A stretch of 64,000 bases of DNA from Sphingopyxis italica (lineage in GTDB: Bacteria > Pseudomonadota > Alphaproteobacteria > Sphingomonadales > Sphingomonadaceae): the NCBI RefSeq assembly GCF_011926545.1, contig NZ_JAATIT010000001.1:1382469-1446468 (forward strand), in the 5' to 3' direction. Positions 42,335 through 52,117 of this stretch are shown in pieces. Within the stretch, counting starts at the first letter, position 1. Every line of letters begins with the position of its first letter. Below the pieces are notes generated by a model, which saw nothing but the letters and a program-made list of their open reading frames with translations, was not told the DNA's origin and did no database searches. Both the position numbers and the translations under genes were made by a program.

Positions 42335-42829
42335 ATGCCCGCCGTCCGCCACGCCAGTTTCGCGCCGCACGTCGCGCCTGATACGCGGCTGCTGATCCTC
42401 GGCAGCCTGCCCGGGGTCCGCTCGCTCGCCGAACGGCAATATTATGCCCATCCGACGAACCAGTTCTGGCGGCTCGTGGGCGAGGTGGTCGAGCGGCGCC
42501 TCGTGGACATGCCCTATGAAGAAAGGCTCACCGTGCTGCGCGAGGCGAAGGTCGGGTTGTGGGATGTGATTCGCAGCGCCGAGCGGCACACGAGCAGCGA
42601 CTCGCTGATCCGCGAAGCCGAAGCGCACGACCTCGCGGCGCTGGTCGCCGACCTACCCGATTTGCGCGCGATCGCCTTCAACGGCGGCAAGGCCGCGGCG
42701 ATCGGGCGAAGGCAATTGCCGCCACTCGAAGGTATCGCTGTGGTCGACCTGCCTTCGAGCAGCGCGGCGCATACGATCGGCTTCGCCGCGAAGCTGGAGC
42801 GGTGGCGGGCGCTGCGCGACGCGCTCTGA
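42335..42829 (+). CDS. DNA-deoxyinosine glycosylase (uracil-DNA glycosylase superfamily)
   Basis: A 164-residue base-excision repair enzyme of the hypoxanthine-DNA glycosylase branch. LLILGSLPGVRSLAERQYYAHPTNQFW (about 19-45) is the diagnostic motif I region with the catalytic Asn, and LPSSSAAH near 140 is motif II. It removes deaminated adenine, and some members also remove other damaged bases. The ATG at 42335 follows GGGA. It stands divergent to rpsL, and its stop codon abuts that of the convergent amidohydrolase gene. Confidence 0.88.
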   Translation: MPAVRHASFAPHVAPDTRLLILGSLPGVRSLAERQYYAHPTNQFWRLVGEVVERRLVDMPYEERLTVLREAKVGLWDVIRSAERHTSSDSLIREAEAHDLAALVADLPDLRAIAFNGGKAAAIGRRQLPPLEGIAVVDLPSSSAAHTIGFAAKLERWRALRDAL

Positions 42830-44131
42830 TCAGTCGACGACACTCCCCCGCGCCATCACGAAATCGACCTTCTTGAGCACGCGCACGTCGGCGAGGGGGT
42901 CGCTGGCGACCGCGATGATATCGGCGCTCTTGCCGGGCGCGATCGTGCCGATCTCATTGCCCAAGCCGAGCAGGTCGGCGGCGTTGACCGTCGCGGCCTT
43001 GAGCGCCTCGACCGGGGTCATGCCGTGTTGGACCATCAGTTCGAACTCGTCGCCGTTGCGGCCGTGTTTCGAGACGCCGGCGTCGGTGCCGAAGGCGATG
43101 CGCACGCCGCGCGGGACGAGCGTTTGGAGGCTTTTGCCGGTGATCGAGATGCGCCATTTGATCTTCGCCAGCACGTCGGGTTCATAAGCGTCGGGATTCG
43201 CGGCGAGGCGTTCCTTGTAACCGTTCACCGTCGAGAGGGTCGGGACGTAATAGGTCTTCGACTTCGCCCACGCTGCGATCGTCGGTTCGTCGAGGATCGT
43301 GCCATGTTCGATCGAGTCGGCGCCGGCGTCGATCGCAAGGCGAATGCCGTCAGCGCCGTGCGCGTGCACCGCCACCTTCTTGCCGAACATATGCGCGGTC
43401 TCGACGATCGCCCGCGCCTCGTCGTCGAACATCTGCTTGCCGAGGCCCGCTCCTATCCGGCTGTTGACCCCGCCGGTCGAGGCGAATTTGATCACGTCGG
43501 CGCCGCGGCCGATCTGAAGCCGCACCGCACGGCGGCAATCGTCGGCGCCGTTGCAGGTGTTGCCCGCGCCCGCGAAGAAGGGGCGGAGTTCATCGCGATA
43601 ACCGAGCGAGCCGTCCATATGTCCCGCGCTGCCCGAAATGCTGGCGCCGGCATCGACGATGCGCGGCCCCAGCACCTTGCCCGCGGCGATCGCGTCGCGG
43701 AGCGCCAGCGTCGCCCCGTCGCCGTCGCCGAGGTTGCGCACGGTGGTGAAGCCCGCGCGCAGCGTCTTCATCCCGTTCGCCTCGGCATTGAAGGCCTGTG
43801 CGGCGGGGCTGAGCGTGATTTCCTCGAGCTGGCCGGCGATGCCGCCCGAGTCACTCGTCAGATGGACATGGCTGTCGATAAGGCCGGGGAGGACATATTT
43901 GTCCTTGAGGTCGATCAGCGTCGCGCCGGGATCGGCCGCCTGATAGCCGTCGGCGATGCTCACGATCTTGCCGCCCTCGACGATGATCGTCGAGGCGCCG
44001 CGCGCGGGCTTGCCGGGTTCGGCGAGCAATTGACCAGCGTGGATGATGGTGCGCGCGGGCGCCTGCGCGGCGAGCGGCATGGCGAGCGTCGCGCCGAACA
44101 GCGCCAGCGGAAGGAGGTAAAGCGGCTTCAT
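42830..44131 (-). CDS. Exported metal-dependent amidohydrolase (imidazolonepropionase/prolidase-like)
   Basis: A 433-residue protein with a signal peptide (LLPLALFGATLAMPLAAQA). Its metal site is complete: HVH in GLIDSHVHLTSD, the carbamylated-lysine region DVIKFASTGGV, His in VAVHAHGADGI, EHGT, and Asp in FGTDAGV. This pattern matches binuclear-zinc Xaa-Pro and aminoacyl-arginine/lysine carboxypeptidases of the amidohydrolase superfamily. The periplasmic location fits dipeptide use. The substrate is not determinable. It lies just downstream of the subtilase gene on the same strand. Confidence 0.9.
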   Translation of the reverse strand: MKPLYLLPLALFGATLAMPLAAQAPARTIIHAGQLLAEPGKPARGASTIIVEGGKIVSIADGYQAADPGATLIDLKDKYVLPGLIDSHVHLTSDSGGIAGQLEEITLSPAAQAFNAEANGMKTLRAGFTTVRNLGDGDGATLALRDAIAAGKVLGPRIVDAGASISGSAGHMDGSLGYRDELRPFFAGAGNTCNGADDCRRAVRLQIGRGADVIKFASTGGVNSRIGAGLGKQMFDDEARAIVETAHMFGKKVAVHAHGADGIRLAIDAGADSIEHGTILDEPTIAAWAKSKTYYVPTLSTVNGYKERLAANPDAYEPDVLAKIKWRISITGKSLQTLVPRGVRIAFGTDAGVSKHGRNGDEFELMVQHGMTPVEALKAATVNAADLLGLGNEIGTIAPGKSADIIAVASDPLADVRVLKKVDFVMARGSVVD

Positions 44132-44171
44132 TTCGGCATCCCCTGTTTTGATTGGGGAGCGTTAAAGCCGA

Positions 44172-46541
44172 TCAGAAGCCTCTCGTAAAGCGGAGCGCGG
44201 CGCCGCGGTCGTCGGGCATCGCGGCGATGTGGCCGGGGTCGCGGCGCCACCATGTGTTGGCGACGAGTTCGCCGTCGAACAGCGACAGCGCATAGCTCGC
44301 CTCGACCACCAGCTCGCGCCCCGTCGGCGCGAGATTGTAGGTGCGTCGGCCGAAATCGGTGCGGCCGCTGGCATAGTCGTGCGCGACGGGGAGCATCAGG
44401 TCGATACCGCCGCGCGTGACGCGCAGGGGCTGCGCGAAGCGGAGCGCGGCGCGGTCGCCGCTTTGCAGCAGACCCGCCTTGGCGATGTCGAACGAGAAGG
44501 CGGCCGAGCGGAGCGCGCCGCCCGCGACGAGGCCGCGCGCGTCGGGGCGGGTCCACATCTGGCGCCAGGCGGCGGCAATTTGCCAATCTTCGCGCATATC
44601 GAGCGTGAAGCTCATATCGCCGACGAGGCTGGTCGCGCCGCCGGCGGCGAAGACGGGGCCGAGGCGGGCGCCGAGAAGGCTGTCCGATTCGCGCAGCCAG
44701 CTGGCGCCGAGCGCGGCGCGGATCGGACCGAAGCGGCCGTCCCATGCGGCGCCGAGCCGCTGGTAGCGGCTGTCGCGGCGCGAGCGGTAGCGGAGGAGGG
44801 GGTCGTCCTGCCAGCGCGAGCCCGAGACCCAGCCATTTTCCGCAATGATATTAACATATTGATTATAAAGGATATTATGTCGGATTATCGTTCCGACGCC
44901 GGGGCTCGCGGCAAAGCCCAGCCCCTCGTGCGCGGCGTCGCCGATCAGCATCGCATGGCCGCTTTCGCCGCGCTCGCCCGCGAGTAGACCGCCGGTGCCG
45001 CGCCCCGCCGCGAAGCCGATGCGCGTGCGCGCGTCGAGGCGCGTCATCACCGAGGCGGCGAGGGTGCGCGCGCGTTGCGCGTCGTGAAAGGACAGCCCGG
45101 CGAGCGCATCGGTGCCGCCCGCGCCGGGCGCGGTGACGAGCGAAAGCGCGAGCGACGGGCCGGCGGCGCTTTGCTGGCGGACGAGGCCGCCGATCGCGCC
45201 CGACAGTTTGAAATCGGGGGGCCGTAGGCCAAGCGATCCCCCGAAGTCGACGGTGAAGGCGCGGCCGAAACCGTCGGTGACGAGACCCACCGTACCGGCG
45301 CCGCCCGCATCGCCCATCGGCCCGCCGAGGACGCCGAGCGGGGTGTCCAGCGCGATGGCGGTCGATGTTCCGGCGAGTGCGGTCGCGCCCATCGGCTGGA
45401 AGGCGCGCGCGATGTCGAGGACGCCCTGACCATAGACGGTGTCGGCGCCCGCCGCGCCCGCATCGCGCGCCGACTGGTAGAGAAGCGAGACGATCTGCTG
45501 GCTGGTGAGGTTCGGGAAAGCCTGCGCGATCAGCGCGACCGCGCCCGCGATCTGCGGCGCGGCGAAGCTGGTGCCGTTGAGGACGAAGACGAAATCGCCC
45601 TCGGTCTTGAGGGCGCCATTTTCATAGGCGCAGCACACGCCCTCGCCGAGCGCGGTAAGATAGGAACCCGCATAGCCGCCCGCGCGATTGCTGAACGGCG
45701 AGATCGCGCCGCCGCCATCGACCGACCCGGCGATGACGACGAGCCCGCCGCCGGCATCGCGCAGCCCCTGCGCGAAACGATCGGGGTTGTCCGGATCGTT
45801 GCCGTTCGCGGTCGTGTCGCCGTCGTTGCCCGCCGCGACGATGACGATGATACCCGCCGCGGTCGCGCGCGACACCGCCGCGCGAAGCGTCGCGCCCGGC
45901 GGATCCTCACCGCCGAGCGAGAGGTTGACGACGCGCGCGCCGGCGCTCACCGCGCGGTCGAGCCCCGCCGCGATCGCGGTTTCGGGATAGCGGCAGCCGC
46001 TTTCGTCGTTCGACGGATCCTCGGTCGCGCAGCTGCCCGGCCGGTCGGCGCGCAGCACGAGCAGGCCGGCGTCGAAGGCGATGCCGAAGGTGCCGGCGTC
46101 GTTTTTCGCGCCGAGCAGCACCTGCGCGACATTGGTGCCATGCGTCCCTTCGCCGTTGATGCCGCGCGATCCCGCGAGGTCGGCCGACTGCGGCGAGATG
46201 CGGCCGGCGAATTCGGGGCTGTCCTGGTCGATGCCGTCGTCGATGACGCCCGCCAATATGCCCTGCCCGGTTGCGCCCGCCCGATAAGCGGTGATCGCGC
46301 CGTGGAAATTGACCCCGTCGGACATGCGCGTTTCGGCGGTGTCGAAATTGCCGGTCGGCGGTGGGGGCGTGGGCGTGGGGGTCGGCGTCGGAGCGGGCGG
46401 TGGAGCCGGAGTCGGCGAGGGGCGGGCACCGCCGCCACCTCCACCGCACGCCGCAAGCGAGAGCGCGGCGATGCCAAACAAAAGAGGTAAAGACCGCCCA
46501 GCCATCCGGTGGATGCGGCTGCGTCGGTTCGCGTCGGCCAT
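44172..46541 (-). CDS. Subtilisin-like (S8) serine protease, probable autotransporter lipoprotein
   Basis: A 789-residue secreted protease. The lipoprotein signal ends in LAAC (Cys32), followed by a Gly run and a Pro/Thr-rich linker (40-63). The S8 domain has the Asp101 region GVIDDGID, His134 in GTHGTN and Ser325 in NGTSFAAP, all intact. The C-terminal half is beta-rich and ends in RFTRGF, a terminal Phe typical of an outer-membrane barrel. This layout recalls NalP of Neisseria, a lipidated subtilase autotransporter; that comparison is inference. Residues about 551-570 are encoded by an unusually AT-rich patch. The ATG at 46541 follows GGGGAA. Confidence 0.85.
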   Translation of the reverse strand: MADANRRSRIHRMAGRSLPLLFGIAALSLAACGGGGGGARPSPTPAPPPAPTPTPTPTPPPPTGNFDTAETRMSDGVNFHGAITAYRAGATGQGILAGVIDDGIDQDSPEFAGRISPQSADLAGSRGINGEGTHGTNVAQVLLGAKNDAGTFGIAFDAGLLVLRADRPGSCATEDPSNDESGCRYPETAIAAGLDRAVSAGARVVNLSLGGEDPPGATLRAAVSRATAAGIIVIVAAGNDGDTTANGNDPDNPDRFAQGLRDAGGGLVVIAGSVDGGGAISPFSNRAGGYAGSYLTALGEGVCCAYENGALKTEGDFVFVLNGTSFAAPQIAGAVALIAQAFPNLTSQQIVSLLYQSARDAGAAGADTVYGQGVLDIARAFQPMGATALAGTSTAIALDTPLGVLGGPMGDAGGAGTVGLVTDGFGRAFTVDFGGSLGLRPPDFKLSGAIGGLVRQQSAAGPSLALSLVTAPGAGGTDALAGLSFHDAQRARTLAASVMTRLDARTRIGFAAGRGTGGLLAGERGESGHAMLIGDAAHEGLGFAASPGVGTIIRHNILYNQYVNIIAENGWVSGSRWQDDPLLRYRSRRDSRYQRLGAAWDGRFGPIRAALGASWLRESDSLLGARLGPVFAAGGATSLVGDMSFTLDMREDWQIAAAWRQMWTRPDARGLVAGGALRSAAFSFDIAKAGLLQSGDRAALRFAQPLRVTRGGIDLMLPVAHDYASGRTDFGRRTYNLAPTGRELVVEASYALSLFDGELVANTWWRRDPGHIAAMPDDRGAALRFTRGF

Positions 46542-46624
46542 CGCCGTTCCCCTTTGCCCTGATGCCCGCCTTTTAACGCGACGGAGAGGGAAGGGGTAGC
46601 AGAATGCGGTTAATTGCGGGTTCC

Positions 46625-46736
46625 GATCCTCCCTGCCGCGAAGCGGATGGTGGAGGAGCCGAGACGACGCGCTATCGCCCCTCCGTCAGCGGCTGCGCCG
46701 CTGCCACCTCCCCATGGCTTCGCCACAGGGAGGATC
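46625..46736. repeat. REP-like element with GATCCTCCCT / AGGGAGGATC ends
   Basis: Ten-bp inverted ends at 46625-46634 and 46727-46736 enclose about 90 bp with internal small palindromes (gcggctgcgccgc, tggcttcgcca). It fills the divergent spacer between the subtilase and HAD genes. The GATCCTCCC end matches the hairpin at 12751. Confidence 0.6.
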
Positions 46737-46783
46737 TTTCGAGCGCCTTGCCGCTGCCCACCGCAGCCTTTATGCGCCGCATC

Positions 46784-47461
46784 ATGCCCCCCGCGCTCGA
46801 CCATATCGACAGCTGGATCTTCGATCTCGACAACACGCTCTATGCGCCGTCGGCGAAGCTGTTCGACCTGATCGACGCGCGCATGGGAGCCTTCATCATG
46901 CGGCTGCTGAACGTCGACGCGGTCGAGGCGCGGCGCGTGCAGAAGCGATATTTCCACGACCATGGCACGACGATGGCGGGGCTGATGCGCCATCACGGCG
47001 TCCACCCCGAGGATTTCCTGGTCGACGTCCATGATATCGCACTCGACCGGCTGACCGTCGACACGCGGCTGCGCGCCGGGCTCGGGCGGCTGCCGGGACG
47101 CAAGCTGGTCTTCACCAACGCCGATGCCGATTATGCGGCGCGCGTGCTCGAAGCGCGCGGGATCGCCGACCTGTTCGACGGCATCTGCGATATCAGGGTC
47201 ACGCGCTATACGCCGAAGCCCGACGCGGCCGCCTATGAGATGATGGTCGCGCACCTCGGCGTCGATCCGGCGAAGAGCCTGTTCGTCGAGGATATGGCGC
47301 GCAATCTGACCCCCGCGAAAGCCCTCGGCATGACGACCGTCTGGCTGGACAATGGCAGCGAAAGCGGTCATCGGGGCCACCTGCCCGACCATGTCGATTT
47401 CCACGCGATCGACATCGCCGACTGGCTCGATAGCTTACCTTCACCTTGGGGAATTTCATGA
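46784..47461 (+). CDS. HAD-family pyrimidine 5'-nucleotidase-like hydrolase
   Basis: A 225-residue haloacid-dehalogenase phosphatase. Motif I FDLDNTLY is near residue 13, motif II VFTNAD follows, then the motif III lysine in [10 protein letters not shown] and motif [10 protein letters not shown]. The pattern is that of the SDT1/pyrimidine 5'-nucleotidase group; the substrate is unproven. Two starts (46772 and 46784) lack a clear ribosome-binding site; the second gives the common family N-terminus. Its stop overlaps the dapD start. Confidence 0.88.
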   Translation: MPPALDHIDSWIFDLDNTLYAPSAKLFDLIDARMGAFIMRLLNVDAVEARRVQKRYFHDHGTTMAGLMRHHGVHPEDFLVDVHDIALDRLTVDTRLRAGLGRLPGRKLVFTNADADYAARVLEARGIADLFDGICDIRVTRYTPKPDAAAYEMMVAHLGVDPAKSLFVEDMARNLTPAKALGMTTVWLDNGSESGHRGHLPDHVDFHAIDIADWLDSLPSPWGIS

Positions 47462-48300
47462 CGACCGACCTGCAATCGACGATCGAAGCCGCATGGGATG
47501 ACCGCGACACGCTGGGGCTGACGACGACCGGCGCGGTGCGCGAGGCGGTCGAGAATGCGCTCGCGGGACTCGACGACGGCAGCTTTCGCGTCGCGGAGCG
47601 CGACGCCGGTGGCACCTGGCAGGTCAACCAGTGGCTGAAGAAGGCGGTGCTGCTGTCCTTCCGCCTCAACGACATGGAGATCATCGAGGGCGGCGCCGGC
47701 GGCGCGACCTGGTGGGACAAGGTGCCGTCGAAATTCGCCGGCTGGGGCGAGAACCGCTTTAAGGGCGCGGGTTTCCGCGCCGTCCCCGGTTCAATCGTCC
47801 GCCGCGGCGCTTTTATCAGCAAGGGCGCGGTGCTGATGCCGAGCTTCGTCAATATCGGCGCCTATGTCGGCGAAGGGTCGATGGTCGACGCCTGGGCCAC
47901 CGTAGGAAGCTGCGCGCAGATCGGCGCGAACGTCCATCTGTCGGGCGGCGCCGGGATCGGCGGCGTGCTCGAACCCTTGCAGGCGGGGCCGGTGGTGATC
48001 GAGGACGGCGCCTTCATCGGCGCGCGCGCCGAGGTCGCCGAGGGCGTGATCGTGCGCGAGGGCGCGGTGCTGTCGATGGGCGTCTATCTCGGCGCGTCGA
48101 CCAAGATTATCGACCGTGCGACGGGCGAAATCTTCATCGGCGAAGTTCCCGCCTATTCGGTCGTCGTGCCGGGTTCGCTGCCGGGCAAGCCACTCCCCGA
48201 CGGGACGCCGGGGCCGTCGCTTTATTGCGCGGTGATCGTCAAGCGCGTCGACGCCAAGACACGCGCCAAGACCGGGATCAACGAGCTGCTGCGCGACTGA
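47458..48300 (+). CDS. dapD: 2,3,4,5-tetrahydropyridine-2,6-dicarboxylate N-succinyltransferase
   Basis: A 280-residue acyltransferase of the succinylase branch of lysine/diaminopimelate synthesis, using succinyl-CoA. The N-terminal helical domain is followed by a left-handed beta-helix with hexapeptide repeats ([24 protein letters not shown] near 117-140) and the conserved [15 protein letters not shown]. The start at 47458 follows GGGGA. It is coupled to the HAD gene by ATGA. Confidence 0.96.
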   Translation: MTTDLQSTIEAAWDDRDTLGLTTTGAVREAVENALAGLDDGSFRVAERDAGGTWQVNQWLKKAVLLSFRLNDMEIIEGGAGGATWWDKVPSKFAGWGENRFKGAGFRAVPGSIVRRGAFISKGAVLMPSFVNIGAYVGEGSMVDAWATVGSCAQIGANVHLSGGAGIGGVLEPLQAGPVVIEDGAFIGARAEVAEGVIVREGAVLSMGVYLGASTKIIDRATGEIFIGEVPAYSVVVPGSLPGKPLPDGTPGPSLYCAVIVKRVDAKTRAKTGINELLRD

Positions 48301-48305
48301 TCATG

Positions 48306-48345
48306 CCACCTTCGCCCTCGCGAAGGTGGGGGCAAGATGTTGCCC
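48306..48345. terminator. Two tandem perfect hairpins between dapD and gpmA
   Basis: Stem 1 is ccaccttcgc/gcgaaggtgg (10 bp, 4-nt loop, 48306-48329). Stem 2 is gggcaa/ttgccc (6 bp, 4-nt loop, 48330-48345) and follows without a gap. They lie between convergent genes, so they probably act in both directions, although no T-run is seen. Confidence 0.55.
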
Positions 48346-48352
48346 GTTGCGG

Positions 48353-49039
48353 TCAGCGTTCGCTGAGATAATAGCGTTCGCGCGCGGTCAGGTCGTCGGC
48401 GAGGTCGTAGATGATCGGCTGGCCGGTCGGGATTTCGAGCCCGGTGATGTCGGCGTCCGAAATACCCGAGAGATGCTTGACGAGCGCGCGCAGACTGTTG
48501 CCGTGCGCCGAGATCAGCACCGTCTTGCCCGCCGCGAGTTCGGGGACGATCGCGCTTTCATAATAGGGGAGCACGCGCTCGATCGTGTCCTTGAGGCTTT
48601 CGGCCGACGGGATGTCGATGCCGGCGTAGCGCGGGTCGCTCGACAGGTCCCACGGCGAGCCGGCTTCGAGCGGCGGCGGCGGGATGTCGAAGCTGCGGCG
48701 CCAGATCTTGACCTGATCGTCGCCATGCTTCGCCGCGGTCTCAGCCTTGTCGAGCCCGGTGAGCCCGCCATAGTGGCGTTCGTTGAGGCGCCAGTCCTTG
48801 GTGACGGGGAGCCACAGGCGGCCCATCGCCTCGAGCGCGAGGTTGAGCGTCTTGATCGCGCGCGACTGCACCGAGGTGAAGCAGGTGTCGGGGGCGATGC
48901 CCTTCGCCTTCATCAGCTCGCCCGCAGCGATGGCCTCCGCTACGCCCTTTTCGGTGACATCGACATCCCACCAGCCGGTGAAGCGGTTTTCGAGATTCCA
49001 CTGCGACTGGCCGTGACGGATGAGGATGAGCTGGGGCAT
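48353..49039 (-). CDS. gpmA: 2,3-bisphosphoglycerate-dependent phosphoglycerate mutase
   Basis: A 228-residue glycolytic enzyme. The phosphohistidine motif [10 protein letters not shown] (6-15), the family signature [15 protein letters not shown] near 85-99 and the second His in [17 protein letters not shown] near 173 are intact. The length matches the cofactor-dependent type. The start at 49039 gives [10 protein letters not shown]. Confidence 0.96.
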   Translation of the reverse strand: MPQLILIRHGQSQWNLENRFTGWWDVDVTEKGVAEAIAAGELMKAKGIAPDTCFTSVQSRAIKTLNLALEAMGRLWLPVTKDWRLNERHYGGLTGLDKAETAAKHGDDQVKIWRRSFDIPPPPLEAGSPWDLSSDPRYAGIDIPSAESLKDTIERVLPYYESAIVPELAAGKTVLISAHGNSLRALVKHLSGISDADITGLEIPTGQPIIYDLADDLTARERYYLSER

Positions 49040-49182
49040 TTGGGATCCTTGCGCTGGAGAGATGTCCCGCCCTTTAGCGCGGCTTTTCGCCGAACGCCAA
49101 GCGCGCTCTTGAAATGGTTTCGGCGGCAGCCGATCCGGCCGACGGGGTGCTTTGTGGCTTCGTGGCTTTGTGCGAGTTCTCT

Positions 49183-49650
49183 TTACAATTTTCGCGTCAT
49201 GAAGCGGCTGAAGGGATCGGGTTTGTAGTCGGCGAAGGGATCGCAATCCTCGAAACCATGACGCCGATAGAGCGCGAGCGCGGCTTCAAAAGCGGGTCCC
49301 GATCCGGTTTCGAGGCTGAGCCGCTCGAGGCCGCGGCTACGTGCTTCGGCGACGATATGGACGAGCATGTGCGCGGCGACGCCTTGGCGCAGGAAGGCTT
49401 CGGCGGTGCGCATCGACTTGATCTCGCCGTGCGCGCCATCGAGCATCTTCAAGGCGCCGCAACCCGCGAGATCCTCGCCCTTGTGGATCGACCAGAAGGT
49501 CACGTCGCCCGCTCGCAGGCCATCGAAATCGAGGAAGTGGCAGCTACCCGCCGGTGAGTTGGCGAGCATGCCGGCGAAATGCTGCTCGAGCAGCGCGCGG
49601 ATCGCGGCGCCCGACAGATCGTCCTCGACGATCCGCCAGGCGTCGCTCAC
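49183..49650 (-). CDS. GNAT family N-acetyltransferase
   Basis: A 155-residue acetyltransferase. The acetyl-CoA-binding motif is around [16 protein letters not shown] (84-99), and the C-terminal [16 protein letters not shown] is typical of the fold. The ATGA overlap with the upstream M14 peptidase gene shows coupling. The substrate is unknown. Confidence 0.87.
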   Translation of the reverse strand: MSDAWRIVEDDLSGAAIRALLEQHFAGMLANSPAGSCHFLDFDGLRAGDVTFWSIHKGEDLAGCGALKMLDGAHGEIKSMRTAEAFLRQGVAAHMLVHIVAEARSRGLERLSLETGSGPAFEAALALYRRHGFEDCDPFADYKPDPFSRFMTRKL

Positions 49651-50756
49651 AGTAGCTGGTCCAGCGTCCGAAGGCAGGCGTGCGCGAGCAGCTTCGAGCG
49701 TTCGGGCGACCAGCCCTGCACCGGATCGGGGAGGTCGCGATTGTCCTTGAACGGCATTTCGAGCGTCATCGACACCGCGCCGAAACGTTCGGCGAGCTGC
49801 GTCGTCGACATCGAGAGATTCGCCTGCCCCGGCGCCGATTGTTCGTAGCCGAGATCGACCTGAAAATCGGGGGTGTTCGTCGCAAGCGCGGCCTCGAACG
49901 CCTTATATTTTTCGCTCTGTTCGGGTTTCAGCGACGGGATGCCTTCGAAGCCCGCGAGGAAGACCGCGGGGATCGCTTCGTCGCCATGGATGTCCATCGC
50001 CCAGTCGACACCGCTTTCGTCCATCGCACCCCGGACGGCGAGCACTTCGGGGCTGCGTTCGGCGGTCGGATTGTCCCATTCGCGGTTGAGGTTCACGCCC
50101 GCATAGTTGGTGCGCAGATGGCCGCGGCGCGAGCCGTCGGGATTCATGTTCGGGACGATGTGAAAACGGCATTTGCCGAGCAGCGAGCGCGTGTGCGGGT
50201 CGGCCGGGTCGGTGAGCTTTTCGAGCGCGCCTTCCATCCACCATTCGGCCATCGATTCGCCCGGATGCTGGCGCGCATAGAGCCAGACCTGCCTGTCGCC
50301 GGTGCCCATTTCGAGGCAGTCGATCGGCTGGCCTTCGAGGCTGGTGCCGAGGCAGCGATAGGTGACGCCTTCGCATTCGGCGACCGAGGCGATCAGGTCG
50401 TGGTGGCGTTCCATCGAGTAAGGCGCGAAATAGGCGATATAGAGGATCGGGCTTTCGGCGGTGTGCTGGATCGTCAGCGTGCCGGCATCATAGCTGGTGT
50501 CGAGACGGAACCAGGTTTCGCGATCGGTGCTCGCGCAGGCGGCGTAGCCCGGCCAGCCGTCGGGATAGGCCGATTCCGCCAGCCCGGTGATCGCGAGGTC
50601 GAGCGCGTCGCCGACCGCGCACGACACGCGGAAGTGGAACCACTGGAAAAAATCCGACTCGCGGTCCTTGCGAATCGAAAGGCGCGCCGACGTGCCGTCG
50701 ACATTTTCCACGACGATATTGCCGCTGTCGAAAGCGGCGTTGATGCTGATGGTCAT
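49647..50756 (-). CDS. M14-type cytosolic zinc carboxypeptidase
   Basis: A 369-residue metallopeptidase. An N-terminal beta-sandwich domain (1-115) precedes the catalytic domain with zinc ligands His164 and Glu167 in [12 protein letters not shown] and His257 in DIHGDE. The catalytic Glu is probably Glu333 in SMTLEMPF. The layout matches cytosolic carboxypeptidases related to the eukaryotic deglutamylases. No signal peptide. It is coupled upstream to the DUF4136 lipoprotein and downstream to the acetyltransferase, suggesting one operon. Confidence 0.9.
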   Translation of the reverse strand: MTISINAAFDSGNIVVENVDGTSARLSIRKDRESDFFQWFHFRVSCAVGDALDLAITGLAESAYPDGWPGYAACASTDRETWFRLDTSYDAGTLTIQHTAESPILYIAYFAPYSMERHHDLIASVAECEGVTYRCLGTSLEGQPIDCLEMGTGDRQVWLYARQHPGESMAEWWMEGALEKLTDPADPHTRSLLGKCRFHIVPNMNPDGSRRGHLRTNYAGVNLNREWDNPTAERSPEVLAVRGAMDESGVDWAMDIHGDEAIPAVFLAGFEGIPSLKPEQSEKYKAFEAALATNTPDFQVDLGYEQSAPGQANLSMSTTQLAERFGAVSMTLEMPFKDNRDLPDPVQGWSPERSKLLAHACLRTLDQLL

Positions 50757-51385
50757 TTGACGCTGATAGTGCGTCCCGATTCGCCGGGGAAGTCCTTGAA
50801 TAGGGCTTCGGCCAATTTCGCCGCGGCGAGACTCGGTTGATTGGCGGGCGCCTTGACCGGAACCGCGGTCAACGCGCGGCCTTCCCACAGCGCCTGCCCG
50901 GATGCGGCATCGTCGATGCGGACGAACAGCTGGAGATCAGCCATCCGCTTCGGACCGCCGCCGAGATTGATCCCGATGCCGAGCCCGACCCCCGAGCCGT
51001 AGCTGCCCGTCGAACCGCCGACGCCGACCGACACGGGCGAGCGGCGCCCCTCGGGCAGCTGTTCGGCGCGGTCGAAGGATATGCGGACGAGGAGCGGCGC
51101 GCGTTCGCCCGATCCGGCGGGGACCAACCCCTGGCGCTGGAGCTGCTGATCGACCGCGGTGCGGTAGCTGTTCCATTCGAGCGATGGCATCGCCGCCGCA
51201 CCCGGGACTTCCGTTCCGGGGCCGTCCAGCGGCGCGGTCGCAATGGCGTAGCGCGTGCCCGGCGCCCAGCCGGCGACCGCATTGGTGTGGAAACGGGTGA
51301 CTTCGACCGGCGGGACCGCCGTCGCGCAGCCGCCGAGTGCAAGCGCCGCTGCGAAAGGCAGGGCGACGGAGATAGGACGCGTCAT
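50753..51385 (-). CDS. DUF4136 family lipoprotein
   Basis: A 210-residue protein with lipobox LGGC in the segment [17 protein letters not shown]. The mature region has the DUF4136 pattern and a Gly/Ser-rich loop ([20 protein letters not shown] near 120-140). Role unknown, probably at the envelope. The ATG at 51385 directly abuts a perfect inverted repeat (51386-51402); an ATG at 51406 would place that repeat inside the gene. It is the first gene of a three-gene overlapping operon. Confidence 0.8.
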   Translation of the reverse strand: MTRPISVALPFAAALALGGCATAVPPVEVTRFHTNAVAGWAPGTRYAIATAPLDGPGTEVPGAAAMPSLEWNSYRTAVDQQLQRQGLVPAGSGERAPLLVRISFDRAEQLPEGRRSPVSVGVGGSTGSYGSGVGLGIGINLGGGPKRMADLQLFVRIDDAASGQALWEGRALTAVPVKAPANQPSLAAAKLAEALFKDFPGESGRTISVK

Positions 51386-51402
51386 TGGCGCATCATGCGC
51401 CA
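51386..51402. promoter_or_regulatory. Palindrome TGGCGCA-TCA-TGCGCCA at a start codon
   Basis: A perfect 7-bp inverted repeat with a 3-bp centre touches the ATG of the DUF4136 gene. It could be an operator or a translation-masking hairpin. No ribosome-binding site is visible there. Confidence 0.35.
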
Positions 51403-51451
51403 GCATTTATGGCTTGGCAATGAACGGGATGCTGTGCACCCCGCCCGAAGA

Positions 51452-52117
51452 TCAGCGATAGAAGATATGGTTGTCGATCTGCGCGATGCGCGTCTTGCGC
51501 CAGCCGGGCGAGACGTAGCGCGCGTGGAAGAAAAGCGCGCCGGGGGCGTGATTCTTCCACGTGCCGTCGCGCGCGATCTGAGCGATCGCAACGGCCTTGT
51601 TCCACAGCGCCGTGTTGCGCACCGCTGGCATCCGGCCGCCGCGCACGAAGCTGAATTGGCTCTTCTGAAGCACGACACCGCACAGGCTCTTGGGGAAGCG
51701 GCCCGACTGGGCGCGGTTGATCACGACATGCGCGACCGCGAGCTGGCCGGGCAGCGATTCGCCGCGCGATTCGAAATAGACCGCGCCGGCGAGGCAGCGC
51801 AGTTCGGGGTCGATTTCGGCGGGCCGCGGCGTCGCGGCGACGAGTTCGGCGAGCGAAGCGGCGGTGACCGGCGCCGGTGTCGGCGCGGAATCGGCTTCGG
51901 TTTCGATTTCAGTGCTGTCTTCGACCGGCGTTTCGGCTTCGGCCCGAAGATCCCCCTTTTCCTCGACCGCCGGCGCGTCGGCACCCGGGAGGATGATGGC
52001 GGGGAGATTGGCGTCGGCGGCAAGATCGCTTGCGAAGCCCGGTTCCGCCAGAAGCAGCATGGAGGCGGCAGTCATGCCCACGGCAGCCATGCCGGCTACG
52101 TTCAAAATGCGACTCAT
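51452..52117 (-). CDS. SleB-like cell wall hydrolase
   Basis: A 221-residue exported protein. The hydrophobic N-terminus (VAGMAAVGMTAASMLLLAEPGFAS) is a signal or anchor, then a low-complexity acidic Ala/Glu/Pro/Thr linker (35-95). The hydrolase-2 domain follows, with CLAGAVYFESRGE (catalytic Glu region) and VVLQKSQFSF near its centre. It should cut peptidoglycan as a lytic transglycosylase or amidase. An upstream in-frame TTG exists, but the ATG at 52117 is preferred. Confidence 0.88.
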   Translation of the reverse strand: MSRILNVAGMAAVGMTAASMLLLAEPGFASDLAADANLPAIILPGADAPAVEEKGDLRAEAETPVEDSTEIETEADSAPTPAPVTAASLAELVAATPRPAEIDPELRCLAGAVYFESRGESLPGQLAVAHVVINRAQSGRFPKSLCGVVLQKSQFSFVRGGRMPAVRNTALWNKAVAIAQIARDGTWKNHAPGALFFHARYVSPGWRKTRIAQIDNHIFYR

